The notes below the pieces were generated by a model that saw nothing but the letters and a program-made list of their open reading frames with translations, was not told the DNA's origin and did no database searches. A stretch of 64,000 bases of DNA, from positions 2,492,501 through 2,556,500 of the forward strand of contig NZ_CP029553.1 in the NCBI RefSeq assembly GCF_003173755.1, written 5' to 3'. The translations under genes and the position numbers were made by a program. Source of the stretch: Methylobacterium terrae. GTDB taxonomy: Bacteria > Pseudomonadota > Alphaproteobacteria > Rhizobiales > Beijerinckiaceae. This document shows positions 46,193 to 55,172 of the stretch, one piece after another. The number at the start of each line of letters is the position of its first letter. Within the stretch, counting starts at the first letter, position 1.

Positions 46193-46909
46193 TCAATCGA
46201 ACAGGGCGTCGATGTCGGTCTGGTCGACGTGACCCGGATCCTCGTCGAGCTTCGGCCCGTTGAGCAGGCTGCTCTCGTCGTCGACGCTGACCCCGGCGCG
46301 CTCGCCGATCAGGTCCTTGAACGCTTCGAGTCCGCCCCAGGCCTCGATCATCCGGTCGATGTGGTCCTCGACGAACTTCAGCACGCTGACGATCTTGCTG
46401 ATCCGCTGGCCGGTCAGGTCCTGGAAGTTGCACGCCTCGTAGAGCACCACGGTGCGATCGAGGATGGCGTCGACGCTGGAGCTGTCCTTCAGCCCGCCGG
46501 TCGAGCGCAGCACGGAGGCGTGGGTTTCGATCTCCTCGACGGCGGCCAGGATGGTGGTGGTGGCCCGCTCGGTGGCGTCGACCACCGCGTCGAGCTCGCC
46601 GGCGGCCCGGCGCACGCCCTTGCCGTCGAAATCCTGCCGGTGCAGCACCGCGATCTCGTGCTTGGTCCGGCCGATCGCGGCCTTCATCACGTCGAGCTCG
46701 GTGCGCATCCCGTAGACTTCGGCCATCTCCCGCCGGCAGGCCTCGATCAGGTCGCCCGTGGTGGTCTGCGTCAGCCGCTTCAGCTCGTTGACCGTCGCCA
46801 GGATCTCGGAGATCCGCTCGTCGTTGGCTAACGGCGCGGAAGGGGCGGCCTCGGCCGGGGAATGGGAAACGCCGAGACTGTCCTCGATGCGGAAGCGCTT
46901 GTTCTTCAT
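46193..46909 (-). CDS. cheZ: Chemotaxis protein phosphatase CheZ
   Basis: A 238-residue mostly helical protein. The conserved phosphatase segment is YEACNFQDLTGQRISKIVS (about 161-179), with the catalytic Gln in FQDLTGQR, and the C-terminal peptide DQTDIDALFD matches the CheY-binding tail of CheZ proteins. It would speed dephosphorylation of CheY-P at flagellar motor switching. The ATG at 46909 (MKNKRFRIED) is chosen over an upstream in-frame start at 47032. No other che genes are in the window, so it is an isolated chemotaxis gene here. Confidence 0.88.
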   Translation of the reverse strand: MKNKRFRIEDSLGVSHSPAEAAPSAPLANDERISEILATVNELKRLTQTTTGDLIEACRREMAEVYGMRTELDVMKAAIGRTKHEIAVLHRQDFDGKGVRRAAGELDAVVDATERATTTILAAVEEIETHASVLRSTGGLKDSSSVDAILDRTVVLYEACNFQDLTGQRISKIVSVLKFVEDHIDRMIEAWGGLEAFKDLIGERAGVSVDDESSLLNGPKLDEDPGHVDQTDIDALFD

Positions 46910-47169
46910 GGGTCCGAGAGAGCCTGCAACCGCGGCCGCGTCGCACGGCCCACGAAGTCCAGTGTCGCCAGGATTGATTGCGAATTGCTGAATGACCGGG
47001 ATTCGCCGCGGCCGCGGTGACGAAGGATTCACGATGCGGGCAAATTAACGATTCGCGGCAAAGGTTTAGCCAAACGCTCACCACGTTCCTTCACCGTCCG
47101 ATGCCCGCCGTCCTGCTCTCCTCGCGCCATCGCCGGCGGTCGGGCCGGGCAGGGTCGGGGACGGGTGCG

Positions 47170-48174
47170 ATGGTGAAGGGCGGGATGGTGCGGGCCGGGG
47201 CGATCGCGGCGGCTCTCGGGGCGGGCCTCGGCGCCGGACCGGCCCTGGCGCAGGGAGCGCCCGGGGCCTATGGCGGCGGCTTCATCGAGTTCCTGATGAC
47301 CGGCCAGGACCCGGGGACGGTCGCCCGCCCGGTGCGCCCAGCGCCCGTCGCCCCGGACGGCACCCTCCTGCCGGGCCGCGGCTACCGTCAGGCTGCTTAC
47401 GCCCCCGCGCCGGCGGCTTACCCGCCCGACGCCTACGGGCAGCGGCCGGCCTATGCCCGCACCGCCGGCTACGCCGCCGCGGGCCCTTCGGGCGCCCAGG
47501 TCGGCTACGCGCCGGTCGCGCCCGGCGCCGCCCTGCATTCCGGCGACCCGGTGCCGGCTCAAGCCTATCCGGCCCAATCCTATTCCGGCCAATCCTACTC
47601 CAGCCAAGCCTACCCTAGCCAAGCCTACTCCAGCCAAGCCTACGCGCCCGACCCGTTCGAGACGCCCCGCGCCCGCCCGGCCTCGCTCCCCGTGCCGGAG
47701 GCCCGCGAGGAGGGGATCGGCCGGGCGATGGATCCGCGCTTCCAGCGCCAGGAGGTCGCCTATGACGGGGGGCAGCGGCCCGGCACCATCGTGATCGACA
47801 CGCCGTCGCGGTTCCTCTACCTCGTCCAGCCCGGCGGCCGGGCCCTGCGCTACGGCATCGGCGTCGGGCGGCCGGGCTTCACCTGGTCGGGCATGAAGAC
47901 GGTCAGCGCCAAGCGCGAATGGCCGGACTGGACCCCGCCGGCCGAGATGCTGCGCCGCCGCCCCGACCTGCCGCGGCACATGGCGGGCGGGCCCGCCAAC
48001 CCGCTCGGCGCCCGCGCCCTCTATCTCGGCTCGTCGCTCTACCGCATCCACGGCACCAACGAGCCGCACACGATCGGCCAGTCGGTCTCGTCCGGCTGCA
48101 TCCGGATGATGAACGAGGACGTGACGGACCTCTACGAGCGCGTGCCGGTCGGCGCCCGGGTGCAGGTGATCTGA
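47170..48174 (+). CDS. L,D-transpeptidase (YkuD) with proline/tyrosine-rich linker
   Basis: A 334-residue exported enzyme. A signal peptide (ends PALAQG, about residue 28) leads to a 150-residue low-complexity region rich in Pro, Ala, Tyr and Gln that holds 15-bp repeats, then the YkuD domain (about 200-334) with HGTNEPHTIGQSVSSGCIRM, giving the catalytic His and Cys. Such enzymes form 3-3 peptide crosslinks or anchor lipoproteins to peptidoglycan. The ATG at 47170 starts the signal region; in-frame starts at 47101 or 47185 are possible. Confidence 0.88.
   Translation: MVKGGMVRAGAIAAALGAGLGAGPALAQGAPGAYGGGFIEFLMTGQDPGTVARPVRPAPVAPDGTLLPGRGYRQAAYAPAPAAYPPDAYGQRPAYARTAGYAAAGPSGAQVGYAPVAPGAALHSGDPVPAQAYPAQSYSGQSYSSQAYPSQAYSSQAYAPDPFETPRARPASLPVPEAREEGIGRAMDPRFQRQEVAYDGGQRPGTIVIDTPSRFLYLVQPGGRALRYGIGVGRPGFTWSGMKTVSAKREWPDWTPPAEMLRRRPDLPRHMAGGPANPLGARALYLGSSLYRIHGTNEPHTIGQSVSSGCIRMMNEDVTDLYERVPVGARVQVI
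47566..47643. repeat. In-frame 15-bp tandem repeat in the L,D-transpeptidase linker
   Basis: Five consecutive 15-base units (47566, 47581, 47596, 47611, 47626) of the form TAYNCCNGCCAANCC, plus a leading half-similar unit, encode Y-S/P-S/G-Q-A/S pentapeptides. The two units at 47596 and 47626 are identical. Confidence 0.85.
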
Positions 48175-48194
48175 GGATCAGCCGATCTCACGCG

Positions 48195-48226
48195 AAAAGA
48201 CCCCGCCGCGCTGCCGCGGCGGGGTC
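48195..48226 (-). terminator. Intrinsic terminator of the DUF2076 gene
   Basis: A 12-bp perfect stem (48199-48210 with 48215-48226, loop CTGC) followed on the minus strand by TTTT. Located 36 bases after the stop, between two convergent genes. Confidence 0.85.
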
Positions 48227-48261
48227 CATCCTCACGTCGTGACGTCGACCGGGCGGGCCGG

Positions 48262-49014
48262 TCAGACCCAGTCGTCGCTGCCGCCGTCGCCCACGTCGCC
48301 GTCGTAGGAGGCGTCCTGGAAGCCGGCATCGTCGCCGCCGAGCGGGGCGCCGAAATCCTCGCTGCCGCCCTGGTTGCCGAAGTAGTTGTTCTCGACGACC
48401 GTGCCGCCGCCGGTCCCGGCGCCGCCGAGGCCCGCCATGCTGCCGAGCGAGGAATGGCCGCCCGCGAAGGCGTTGCTGAGCGCGCTGCCGAGCAGCATGC
48501 CGCCCGCCGCGCCCGCCGCCATCGGCAGGGCGGTGGCGAGGAAGCCGCCGCCGCCGCGCTGCGGGGGCTGCTGCTGGCCGCCCCAGGGACCGCCCTGCTG
48601 CGGGGCGTAGCCGGGCTGCTGCGGCGGGTAGCCCGGTTGCTGGCCGTAGCCGGGCTGCTGGCCGTAGCCGCCGCCCTGGTTGCCCCAGGCGCCGCCGCGC
48701 GGCGGTTGCTGCTGCGGCTCGGGCCGGGAGCCGCCGCCGAAGATGCTGGAGAAGAAGCCGCCGCCGCCCGAGCCCTGGCCGGCGCCCTGGCCGCCGCGCT
48801 GCGCCTCGGCCCGGGCCTGCTCGAGCTGCTGGTTCAGGCTCTTGATCGCCTCCTCCTGCACGTAGACGAGCTGGGCCAGGGCGTAGGGCGCGTAGGGCTG
48901 GGCGCGGATCTTGTCGGCGATGAAGCGCTCCGCGTCGGCATCGCGGGGCTGCTGCGCGGCCTGCTCCAGTCGCTGGAATATGCCGTTGATGACGTCGCGT
49001 TCTTCGCTGTTCAT
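48262..49014 (-). CDS. DUF2076-domain protein
   Basis: A 250-residue protein of the DUF2076 family. The N-terminal MNSEERDVINGIFQRLEQAA (1-20) through VYVQEEAIKSLNQQLEQARA is helical; the middle is Gly/Gln/Pro-rich with GYGQQP-type repeats of 18 bases (48628-48669); a small hydrophobic stretch (TALPMAAGAAGGMLLGSAL) and an acidic Asp/Gly tail ending DDWV follow. Function unknown; homologues are often called periplasmic ligand-binding sensor-like, without proof. AAGGAG lies about 8 bases before the ATG at 49014. Confidence 0.85.
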   Translation of the reverse strand: MNSEERDVINGIFQRLEQAAQQPRDADAERFIADKIRAQPYAPYALAQLVYVQEEAIKSLNQQLEQARAEAQRGGQGAGQGSGGGGFFSSIFGGGSRPEPQQQPPRGGAWGNQGGGYGQQPGYGQQPGYPPQQPGYAPQQGGPWGGQQQPPQRGGGGFLATALPMAAGAAGGMLLGSALSNAFAGGHSSLGSMAGLGGAGTGGGTVVENNYFGNQGGSEDFGAPLGGDDAGFQDASYDGDVGDGGSDDWV

Positions 49015-49316
49015 GGAGCCGTACTCCTTCGGTTGCCGGGGGGCGAACCCGGCCCGGCGCCCACGAGATGGGAGGGGGACGGGCATTTGTCACGGGGAGG
49101 CAACGCGCCAGCGCAGCCTTTTCGCCCCCACCCTGCATTACGTTTTCGTCACGTCGTCTCATCCCGCGCTTCCGCCGGCTCCTTCGCCGATCCTTCGCCG
49201 GGGATGGTCGGGATTGCCGCATCGTCCCCGCAGAACCCCGACTTTCTGGCGCCCGCATCCCCTGTTAAGGGGAGCCGCGACGCGGCACGTGCGGGTGCCG
49301 GCGGGAGGAAAAGAAC

Positions 49317-51488
49317 ATGGATCGCAAGACGGTCGGTGGCGTGTCGGTGGCGCCCGTGCTGCACGACTTCGTGGTGAACGAAGCCCTGCCGGGGACCGGG
49401 ATCAGCCCGGAGGCGTTCTGGAACGGCCTGTCGGCCATCGTGCGCGATCTCGGCCCCCGCAACCGCGCCCTGCTCGAGACCCGCGACGCCCTGCAGGCGA
49501 AGATCGACGCGTATCACCGCGAGCGGGTCGGCAAGCCGGTGGACGAGGCGGCCTACAAGGCGTTCCTCACCGAGATCGGTTACCTCCTGCCCGATCCCGG
49601 CCCGGTCCAGGTGCGCACCGACGACGTCGACGACGAGATCGCCACGATCGCCGGTCCCCAGCTCGTCGTGCCGACCTCGAACGCCCGCTACGCGCTCAAC
49701 GCCGCCAACGCCCGCTGGGGCTCGCTCTACGACGCGCTCTACGGCACCGACGCGGTGTCGGAGGAGGGCGGCGCGACCCGGGGCGGCGGCTACAACCGCA
49801 CCCGCGGCGCCCGCGTGGTGGCGCGCGCCCGCGCCTTCCTCGACCGCAACATGCCGCTCGCCGGCGGCCGCCACGCCGACGTGGTGACCTACGCGGTCGA
49901 GGGCGGCCAGCTCGTCGGCAACATGAACACCGGCGACACCATCCCGCTCGCCCGGCCCGACGCCTTCGCGGGCTATCGCGGCAAGGCCGGCTCGCCGACG
50001 GCGCTTCTCCTGCGCCACAACGGCCTGCACGCCGAGATCGTGCTCGACCGCACCCACCGGATCGGCCGCTTCGACGCGTCCGGCGTCGCCGACATCGTGA
50101 TCGAGTCCGCGGTCTCGACCATCATGGACCTCGAGGATTCGGTCGCGGCGGTCGATGCCGACGACAAGGTCGTGGTCTACCGCAACTGGCTCGGCCTGAT
50201 GAACGGCACCCTCTCGGCCCCGGTCGAGAAGGACGGCAAGTGCTTCGAGCGCAAGCTCAATCCCGACCGCACCTACACGGCGCCCGACGGCTCGGGCGAG
50301 GTCACGGTGCCGGGCCGCTCGCTGATGCTGGTGCGCAACGTCGGCCACCACATGTTCACCGACGCGGTGCTCGACGAGAGCGGGGCCGAGGTGCCAGAGG
50401 GCATCCTCGACGCCGCCGTGACCGCGCTGATCGCGATCCACGACCTCAAGAGCATGGGCCTGCGCAACAGCCGCCGCGGCTCGGTCTACATCGTCAAGCC
50501 GAAGATGCACGGGCCGGACGAGGTCGCCTTCGCGGTCGAGCTGTTCTCGCGCGTCGAGGCGATGCTGGGCTTGAAGCCCAACACCCTCAAGATGGGCATC
50601 ATGGACGAGGAGCGCCGCACCACCGTCAACCTCGCCGCCTGCATCAAGGCGGCGGCCGAGCGGGTGGTGTTCATCAATACCGGCTTCCTCGACCGCACCG
50701 GCGACGAGATCCACACCTCGATGGAGGCCGGCCCGGTCATCCGCAAGAACGACATGAAGGGCACGCCCTGGATCAAGGGCTACGAGGAGAACAACGTCGA
50801 TGTCGGCCTCGCCTGCGGCCTGCTCGGCCGGGCGCAGATCGGCAAGGGCATGTGGGCGGCGCCCGACGCCATGGCCGAGATGCTGATGCAGAAGGGCGCC
50901 CACCCGAAGGCCGGCGCCTCGACCGCCTGGGTGCCCTCGCCGACGGCCGCGACGCTCCACGCGCTGCACTACCACGAGACCGATGTGAAGGCCCGCCAGC
51001 AGGAACTGGCGCGCCGGCCGCGCTCGGCCCTCGACGAGATCCTGCAGGTGCCGCTCGCCCGCTCGAACTTCGCCCCCGACGACGTGCAGCAGGAGATCGA
51101 CAACAACGTCCAGAGCATCCTCGGCTACGTCGTGCGCTGGATCGACCAGGGCGTTGGCTGCTCCAAGGTGCCGGACATCCACGACGTCGCGCTGATGGAG
51201 GACCGCGCCACCCTGCGGATCTCCTCCCAGCACATCGCCAACTGGCTGCACCACGGCGTGGTCTCGCACGACCAGGTGATGGAGACGATGAAGCGGATGG
51301 CGAAGGTCGTCGACCGCCAGAACGCGGGCGACCCGCTCTACCGCCCGATGGCGCCGGGCTTCGACGGGCCGGCCTTCCAGGCCGCCTGCGACCTGGTGTT
51401 CAAGGGGCGGGTGCAGCCGAACGGCTACACCGAGTACGTGCTCCACGCCCGGCGCCGCGAGGCGAAGGCCGGCGGCGCGCCGGCCTGA
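49317..51488 (+). CDS. glcB: Malate synthase G
   Basis: A 723-residue cytoplasmic enzyme that condenses glyoxylate with acetyl-CoA to malate. Length and motifs match isoform [21 protein letters not shown] (119-138), [17 protein letters not shown] (about 264-280, with the catalytic-site acidic residues), [19 protein letters not shown] (about 381-399), [19 protein letters not shown] (about 453-471) and the C-terminal catalytic Asp region near [23 protein letters not shown] sits 8 bases before the ATG. In methylotrophs malate synthase or malyl-CoA routes handle glyoxylate; which one runs in this strain is not shown here. Confidence 0.97.
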   Translation: MDRKTVGGVSVAPVLHDFVVNEALPGTGISPEAFWNGLSAIVRDLGPRNRALLETRDALQAKIDAYHRERVGKPVDEAAYKAFLTEIGYLLPDPGPVQVRTDDVDDEIATIAGPQLVVPTSNARYALNAANARWGSLYDALYGTDAVSEEGGATRGGGYNRTRGARVVARARAFLDRNMPLAGGRHADVVTYAVEGGQLVGNMNTGDTIPLARPDAFAGYRGKAGSPTALLLRHNGLHAEIVLDRTHRIGRFDASGVADIVIESAVSTIMDLEDSVAAVDADDKVVVYRNWLGLMNGTLSAPVEKDGKCFERKLNPDRTYTAPDGSGEVTVPGRSLMLVRNVGHHMFTDAVLDESGAEVPEGILDAAVTALIAIHDLKSMGLRNSRRGSVYIVKPKMHGPDEVAFAVELFSRVEAMLGLKPNTLKMGIMDEERRTTVNLAACIKAAAERVVFINTGFLDRTGDEIHTSMEAGPVIRKNDMKGTPWIKGYEENNVDVGLACGLLGRAQIGKGMWAAPDAMAEMLMQKGAHPKAGASTAWVPSPTAATLHALHYHETDVKARQQELARRPRSALDEILQVPLARSNFAPDDVQQEIDNNVQSILGYVVRWIDQGVGCSKVPDIHDVALMEDRATLRISSQHIANWLHHGVVSHDQVMETMKRMAKVVDRQNAGDPLYRPMAPGFDGPAFQAACDLVFKGRVQPNGYTEYVLHARRREAKAGGAPA

Positions 51489-51580
51489 GGCGCGGGAGGG
51501 GAGGGGTGTCCGGCCAAAAGGCCGGGCATTCCCCATCGGTTCGCGCGGCTTTGCGGCCCGCGCGGGCCCGTCGGTCGGGC

Positions 51581-51925
51581 TTACGCAGCCTCGGGCGTCT
51601 CGCAGGTGCCGGCCATGATGTGACCTTCGTTGCCCGGGGCATCCGACCATTCCAGGCGGGCATCCTTTCCGAGCGAGGCGAGGACGCGCATCAGGAGAAA
51701 CAGCGAGCACTCGGTCACCTGCCCGCCCGCGATCCGCGAGAGGGCGACTGGCTCGATGCCGGCGAGCTCGGCCGCGCGCATCTCGCCGAGCCCACGGCTC
51801 TTGATCGCGAAGGCGATCTCGTTGGCGAGCAGGAACTTGATTCGTGCTTCCTCGGGATCGGCGTAGTCTCGGTCCAGCAGGAAGTTGCCGCTGCCTCGAA
51901 CCGGGCCGGAATTGGCCTTGTCCAC
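51581..51925 (-). CDS. HigA-like antitoxin with XRE-type helix-turn-helix
   Basis: A 114-residue DNA-binding protein. A helix-turn-helix occupies about residues 28-85 (EEARIKFLLANEIAFAIKSR; AAELAGIEPVALSRIAGGQV), the form seen in antitoxins that accompany Gp49/HigB-type toxins. The start is the GTG at 51925; an acidic, short C-terminal tail follows the domain. Just upstream on the same strand lie broken pieces of the matching toxin gene, so this antitoxin is orphaned. It could still act as a repressor. Confidence 0.75.
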   Translation of the reverse strand: MDKANSGPVRGSGNFLLDRDYADPEEARIKFLLANEIAFAIKSRGLGEMRAAELAGIEPVALSRIAGGQVTECSLFLLMRVLASLGKDARLEWSDAPGNEGHIMAGTCETPEAA

Positions 51926-51929
51926 CCGT

Positions 51930-52340
51930 CACCGTCTCCCTCGATCCGGGGGCGACGCGGCTGCTTCGCGTCCGTCCTGTAGGCCTCTCGCGCCATGACG
52001 AGGCGCCGCTCCAGGCGTTTCCAGTCGTCCTTCGGCAATCTCGCTGCCGCGCGGAGATTTCTTCGTCCCAGCGTCGCGAATGTGAGTCACTCGCGCGTAA
52101 GCGACGATTTCTCAGCAGCGGTAGGCGTCGCCATCGTACGGAATGCGGAACTCGCTCACCCTGCGAGCGATCCCTCGGGCTGCCGATAGCGCCCGGTCGG
52201 CAGTGCGGCGCCCGTCTGCGCAGCCGTCATGACGCCGTCGGCCATCCCCGAACCGCTCCCGAAAGGTCCTCGTAGGCCGTCCGCGCGGCCCTGTTGACAA
52301 AGATGACCCTACGGCGGTCCTTGCTGGTCCGGCTCCTCAC
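51930..52340 (-). pseudogene. Decayed HigB/Gp49-like toxin gene
   Basis: Fragments of a phage-derived Gp49 (HigB/RelE-superfamily) toxin are spread over three minus-strand frames: VIFVNRAARTAYEDLSGAVRG (ends near 52265), then MADGVMTAAQTGAALPTGRYR (shifted), then VSEFRIPYDGDAYRC (to 52114), and finally TKKSP followed by PKDDWKRLERRLVMAREAYR (52040-51980). In intact homologues these segments lie in this order in one protein of about 115 residues. Several frame changes and a stop prevent translation. The antitoxin-like gene follows immediately. Confidence 0.72.
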
Positions 52341-52423
52341 ACCCGCCTGCGGGGCGCCTGTCCGCGACGATGGTGACGCAAGGGCAGGAGGCGCGGCCGT
52401 GAGAATCGTACCTCGAACGGAAT

Positions 52424-52451
52424 GCGGCCCGGATCCTTCGATCCGGGCCGC
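52424..52451 (-). terminator. Probable terminator of ssb
   Basis: A 12-bp perfect GC-rich stem with loop CTTC (52424-52435 with 52440-52451), 30 bases past the ssb stop; only a weak T-run (ATTCCGTT) follows on the minus strand. Confidence 0.6.
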
Positions 52452-52481
52452 GATCAACACACGGCGCAGGGCGTCAAAAGC

Positions 52482-53048
52482 CTAGAACGGGATATCGTCG
52501 TCCAGGTCGTCGTAGCGCTTCTGGTTGCCGCCGCCGCTCGAGGCTGGAGCCGGGCGCCGCTCGCCGCCGGAGGACGAGCGTCCACCGCCGCTGCTGCGAC
52601 CACCGCCACCGCCGCCGTAATCGCCGCCGCGGCTGATCTGGCCGCCGCCCATGTCGTCGGCGCCCATCTCGGACATGCCGCCCTCGGCACCGCCGCCGCG
52701 GCCGTCGAGGATCGTCAGCTCGCCGCGGAAGCGCTGCAGCACGATCTCGGTCGTGTACTTCTCGACGCCGGACTGGTCCTGCCACTTGCGGGTCTGGAGC
52801 TGGCCCTCGACGTAGACCTTCGAGCCCTTGCGCAGGTACTGCTCGGCGACGCGGGCCAGGTTCTCGTTGTAGATCACGACCGAGTGCCACTCGGTCTTCT
52901 CCTTGCGCTCGCCCGACGCCTTGTCCTTCCAGGACTCGGACGTGGCCAGCCGCAGGTTCACCACCGGATCGCCGGAGGCCAGGCGGCGGGTCTCGGGGTC
53001 GCGCCCGAGATTGCCCACCAGGATCACCTTGTTCACGCTGCCCGCCAT
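52482..53048 (-). CDS. ssb: Single-stranded DNA-binding protein
   Basis: A 188-residue SSB with an OB-fold (residues 1-112: [20 protein letters not shown] at 1-20; [20 protein letters not shown] at 50-69; [20 protein letters not shown] near 93-112). A Gly/Ser-rich linker (about 113-180) leads to the acidic tip DDDIPF that recruits partner proteins. The ATG at 53048 has AGAGGAGAG upstream; a start at 53084 is less likely. A LexA-type box lies about 150 bases upstream. Confidence 0.97.
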   Translation of the reverse strand: MAGSVNKVILVGNLGRDPETRRLASGDPVVNLRLATSESWKDKASGERKEKTEWHSVVIYNENLARVAEQYLRKGSKVYVEGQLQTRKWQDQSGVEKYTTEIVLQRFRGELTILDGRGGGAEGGMSEMGADDMGGGQISRGGDYGGGGGGRSSGGGRSSSGGERRPAPASSGGGNQKRYDDLDDDIPF

Positions 53049-53200
53049 CACGCTCTCCTCTCGTTCCATCTCACTCGGGCGCACGCCCGGCCGACGCCGC
53101 GGACCACCGCTTCGGTTCCGCGAGTTGGGCCGAACGGGCCTGGACCGGCAAGGGGAGGGGCGCCTTTTTGCCCGCTACACACATGCCGAGGCCTGAGCGT

Positions 53201-53215
53201 GTTCTACATTTGTTC
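53201..53215. promoter_or_regulatory. LexA (SOS) box of the alphaproteobacterial direct-repeat type
   Basis: GTTCTACATTTGTTC reads GTTC-N7-GTTC, the alphaproteobacterial LexA consensus (on the ssb strand GAAC-N7-GAAC). It lies about 150 bases upstream of the ssb start and past the stop of the sulfhydrylase gene, so it most likely controls ssb. Confidence 0.75.
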
Positions 53216-53229
53216 GATGGATGAGGCAA

Positions 53230-53258
53230 GTGCCGTCCGGAGGCGATCCGGACGGCAC
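53230..53258 (-). terminator. Probable terminator of the first O-acetylhomoserine sulfhydrylase gene
   Basis: A 12-bp perfect stem (53230-53241 with 53247-53258, loop GGCGA) that starts 8 bases past the stop at 53267. The T-run is short. Confidence 0.65.
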
Positions 53259-53266
53259 GGGGGGCG

Positions 53267-54556
53267 TCAGCCGAGCGCGTCGAGCGACTGCGCCACGTCG
53301 GCGATGAGGTCCTCGATCGATTCCAGCCCGATCGACAGCCGCACGGTGTCGGGGCCGACCCGGGCGGCCTCCTTGTCGGCGGCGGGGAGCTGGCGGTGGG
53401 TCGTGGTCGCCGGGTGGATCGCCAGGGACTTGATCTCGCCGATATTGACGAGGTGCGAGATCAGGTTGAGCCCGGTGATGAATTTCTGCGCCGCCGCCTC
53501 GCCGCCCTTGAAGCCGACGGTGAAGATCGAGCCGGCGCCCATCGGCGAGTAGCGGTTCGCCATCTCTTCCCCGGGCTGGCCCGGCAGGGACGGGTAGCTC
53601 ACCCAGGCCACCTTCGGGTGGTCCTTCAGGAAGGCCGCCACGGCACGCGCGTTGGAACAGTGGCGCTCCATGCGCAGCGGCAGGGTCTCCATGCCGGTGA
53701 GCGTCAGGAAGGCGTTCATCGGCGACAGGCCGGGGCCGAGGTCGCGCAGGCCGAACAGCCGGCAGGCGACCGCGAAGGCGGTCTCGGGGAACCGCTCGGA
53801 GACGACGAGGCCGTCATAGTCCGGCCAGGGCTCGTTGATCAGGTTGTAGCGGCCCGACCCCTTCCAGTCGAAGCGGCCGCCGTCGCAGACGATGCCGCCG
53901 ATCACCGTGCCGGATCCCGACAGGAACTTCGAGGTCGAGTGGACGACGATGTCGGCGCCGTGCTCGATCGGCCGGATCAGGGCCGGGGAGGCGAGGGTGT
54001 TGTCGACGATGAGCGGCAGCCCGTGCCGGTGCGCCACCGCGGCGACGCCCTCGAGGTCGATCACGGTGCCGCACGGGTTGACGATCGATTCGCAAACGAT
54101 CGCCCGGGTCTTGTCGGTGATCGCGGATTCGAAATCCTCCGGCGTCAGGCCGCGGGTGAATTGCGGCACGAGGTCGTAGCGCCCTTCGAGCCGGCGCATC
54201 AGGCCGAGCGAGCCGCCGAACAGCCGCGAGGAGGCGACGTAGGCGTCGCCCGACTGCATCAGGGTCATCAGCACGAGCAGCATCGCCGACTGGCCGGAGG
54301 CGACCGCGATCGACGCCTTGGCGCCCTCGAGCGCCGCGACCCGGCGCTCCAGCGCCGCCACGGTCGGGTTCGAGCCGCGGGAATACGAGAAGCCCGTCGC
54401 CCGCATGGCGAAGATGTCGGCGGCCTGCTCGTTCGACTCGAACACGAAGCCGTTGGTGAAGTAGATCGGCTGCGCCCGGGCGCCGGTGGCCGGATCCGGG
54501 GCGGTGCCGGCATGGACCGCCCGGGTGGCGAAGTGGAGCTTGGTCGGATCGGTCAT
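53267..54556 (-). CDS. O-acetylhomoserine sulfhydrylase family enzyme, paralogue 1
   Basis: A 429-residue Cys/Met-metabolism PLP enzyme that would form homocysteine from an O-acylhomoserine and sulfide. PLP-site motifs: YSRGSNPTVAALERRVAALE (57-76), ASGQSAMLLVLMTLM (83-97) and the Schiff-base lysine in VVHSTSKFLSGSGTVIGG (about 205-222). The C-terminal NIGEIKSLAIHPATTTH is typical of MetY/MetZ. The ATG at 54556 is preferred; an in-frame extension to 54751 overlaps the response-regulator gene. It begins 25 bases after that gene, so the two may be co-transcribed. A close paralogue is at 56579. Confidence 0.93.
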   Translation of the reverse strand: MTDPTKLHFATRAVHAGTAPDPATGARAQPIYFTNGFVFESNEQAADIFAMRATGFSYSRGSNPTVAALERRVAALEGAKASIAVASGQSAMLLVLMTLMQSGDAYVASSRLFGGSLGLMRRLEGRYDLVPQFTRGLTPEDFESAITDKTRAIVCESIVNPCGTVIDLEGVAAVAHRHGLPLIVDNTLASPALIRPIEHGADIVVHSTSKFLSGSGTVIGGIVCDGGRFDWKGSGRYNLINEPWPDYDGLVVSERFPETAFAVACRLFGLRDLGPGLSPMNAFLTLTGMETLPLRMERHCSNARAVAAFLKDHPKVAWVSYPSLPGQPGEEMANRYSPMGAGSIFTVGFKGGEAAAQKFITGLNLISHLVNIGEIKSLAIHPATTTHRQLPAADKEAARVGPDTVRLSIGLESIEDLIADVAQSLDALG

Positions 54557-54581
54557 CGGGGGGAAGTCCGTAGGAACGTGC

Positions 54582-55016
54582 TCACGCGGCGCGGCGCACG
54601 GTGGCGTGGAGGGTGCGCACCAGGGCGGAGGGGGCGTAGGGCTTGGGAATGAAGCGGGCGCCCGGCGGCATGTCGTGCGGGCCGGGGCTGCCCATGCCGG
54701 AGACCACCAGGACCGGGATGCGCGGCCAGCGCCGCGAGACCAGGCGGGCAAGGGCGAAGCCGTTCATCGAGCCGAGCGGCATGTCGACGTCGGTCATCAG
54801 GAGGTCGACGTCGGGGCGGCTCTCCAGCACCTGGAGCGCGTGGTCGGCGTGCGGCGCCTCCAGCACGGTGAAGCCGGCCTCGGCCAGGGTGTCGGCGGCC
54901 TCCATCAGGAGCAGGCCGTCATCTTCGACGAGGAGCACCACGGGAGCCGCGTCGCAGGCGGGGCTCAGCCCCTCGTGCTGCGCGTCGTGGGGCGTTCGAT
55001 CGGGATCAGATGTCAT
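54582..55016 (-). CDS. Single-domain response regulator (CheY-like)
   Basis: A 144-residue receiver-only protein. The acidic pocket is VVLLVEDDGLLLMEAADTLA (about 26-45), the phospho-acceptor Asp lies in LLMTDVDMPLGSMNGF (Asp76), and the Lys switch is FIPKPYAPSALV near 122-133. It lacks an output domain. The ATG at 55016 is chosen over a TTG nine bases upstream. It follows the histidine kinase at 55173-56336 on the same strand and leads directly into the sulfhydrylase gene. Confidence 0.9.
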   Translation of the reverse strand: MTSDPDRTPHDAQHEGLSPACDAAPVVLLVEDDGLLLMEAADTLAEAGFTVLEAPHADHALQVLESRPDVDLLMTDVDMPLGSMNGFALARLVSRRWPRIPVLVVSGMGSPGPHDMPPGARFIPKPYAPSALVRTLHATVRRAA

Positions 55017-55172
55017 CGCGGCCAATGCGGGCGTGGGCGAAAGGTTGCTGCCTATGGGTCCGCATGCCGGGGGTCAAGCGTGGCCGGAAACGGTCGCGGA
55101 ACCATGCGTCAGGGTGCCCTGTCCCGGGAACCAGTCGCAGGTTTTCCGATCGTGGTCCCGTCCCGGTGATCG

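Noticed and set aside
51506..51540. Hairpin CCGGCC-AAAA-GGCCGG after glcB as a terminator
   Set aside because: Only a 6-bp stem and no T-run; too weak to call.
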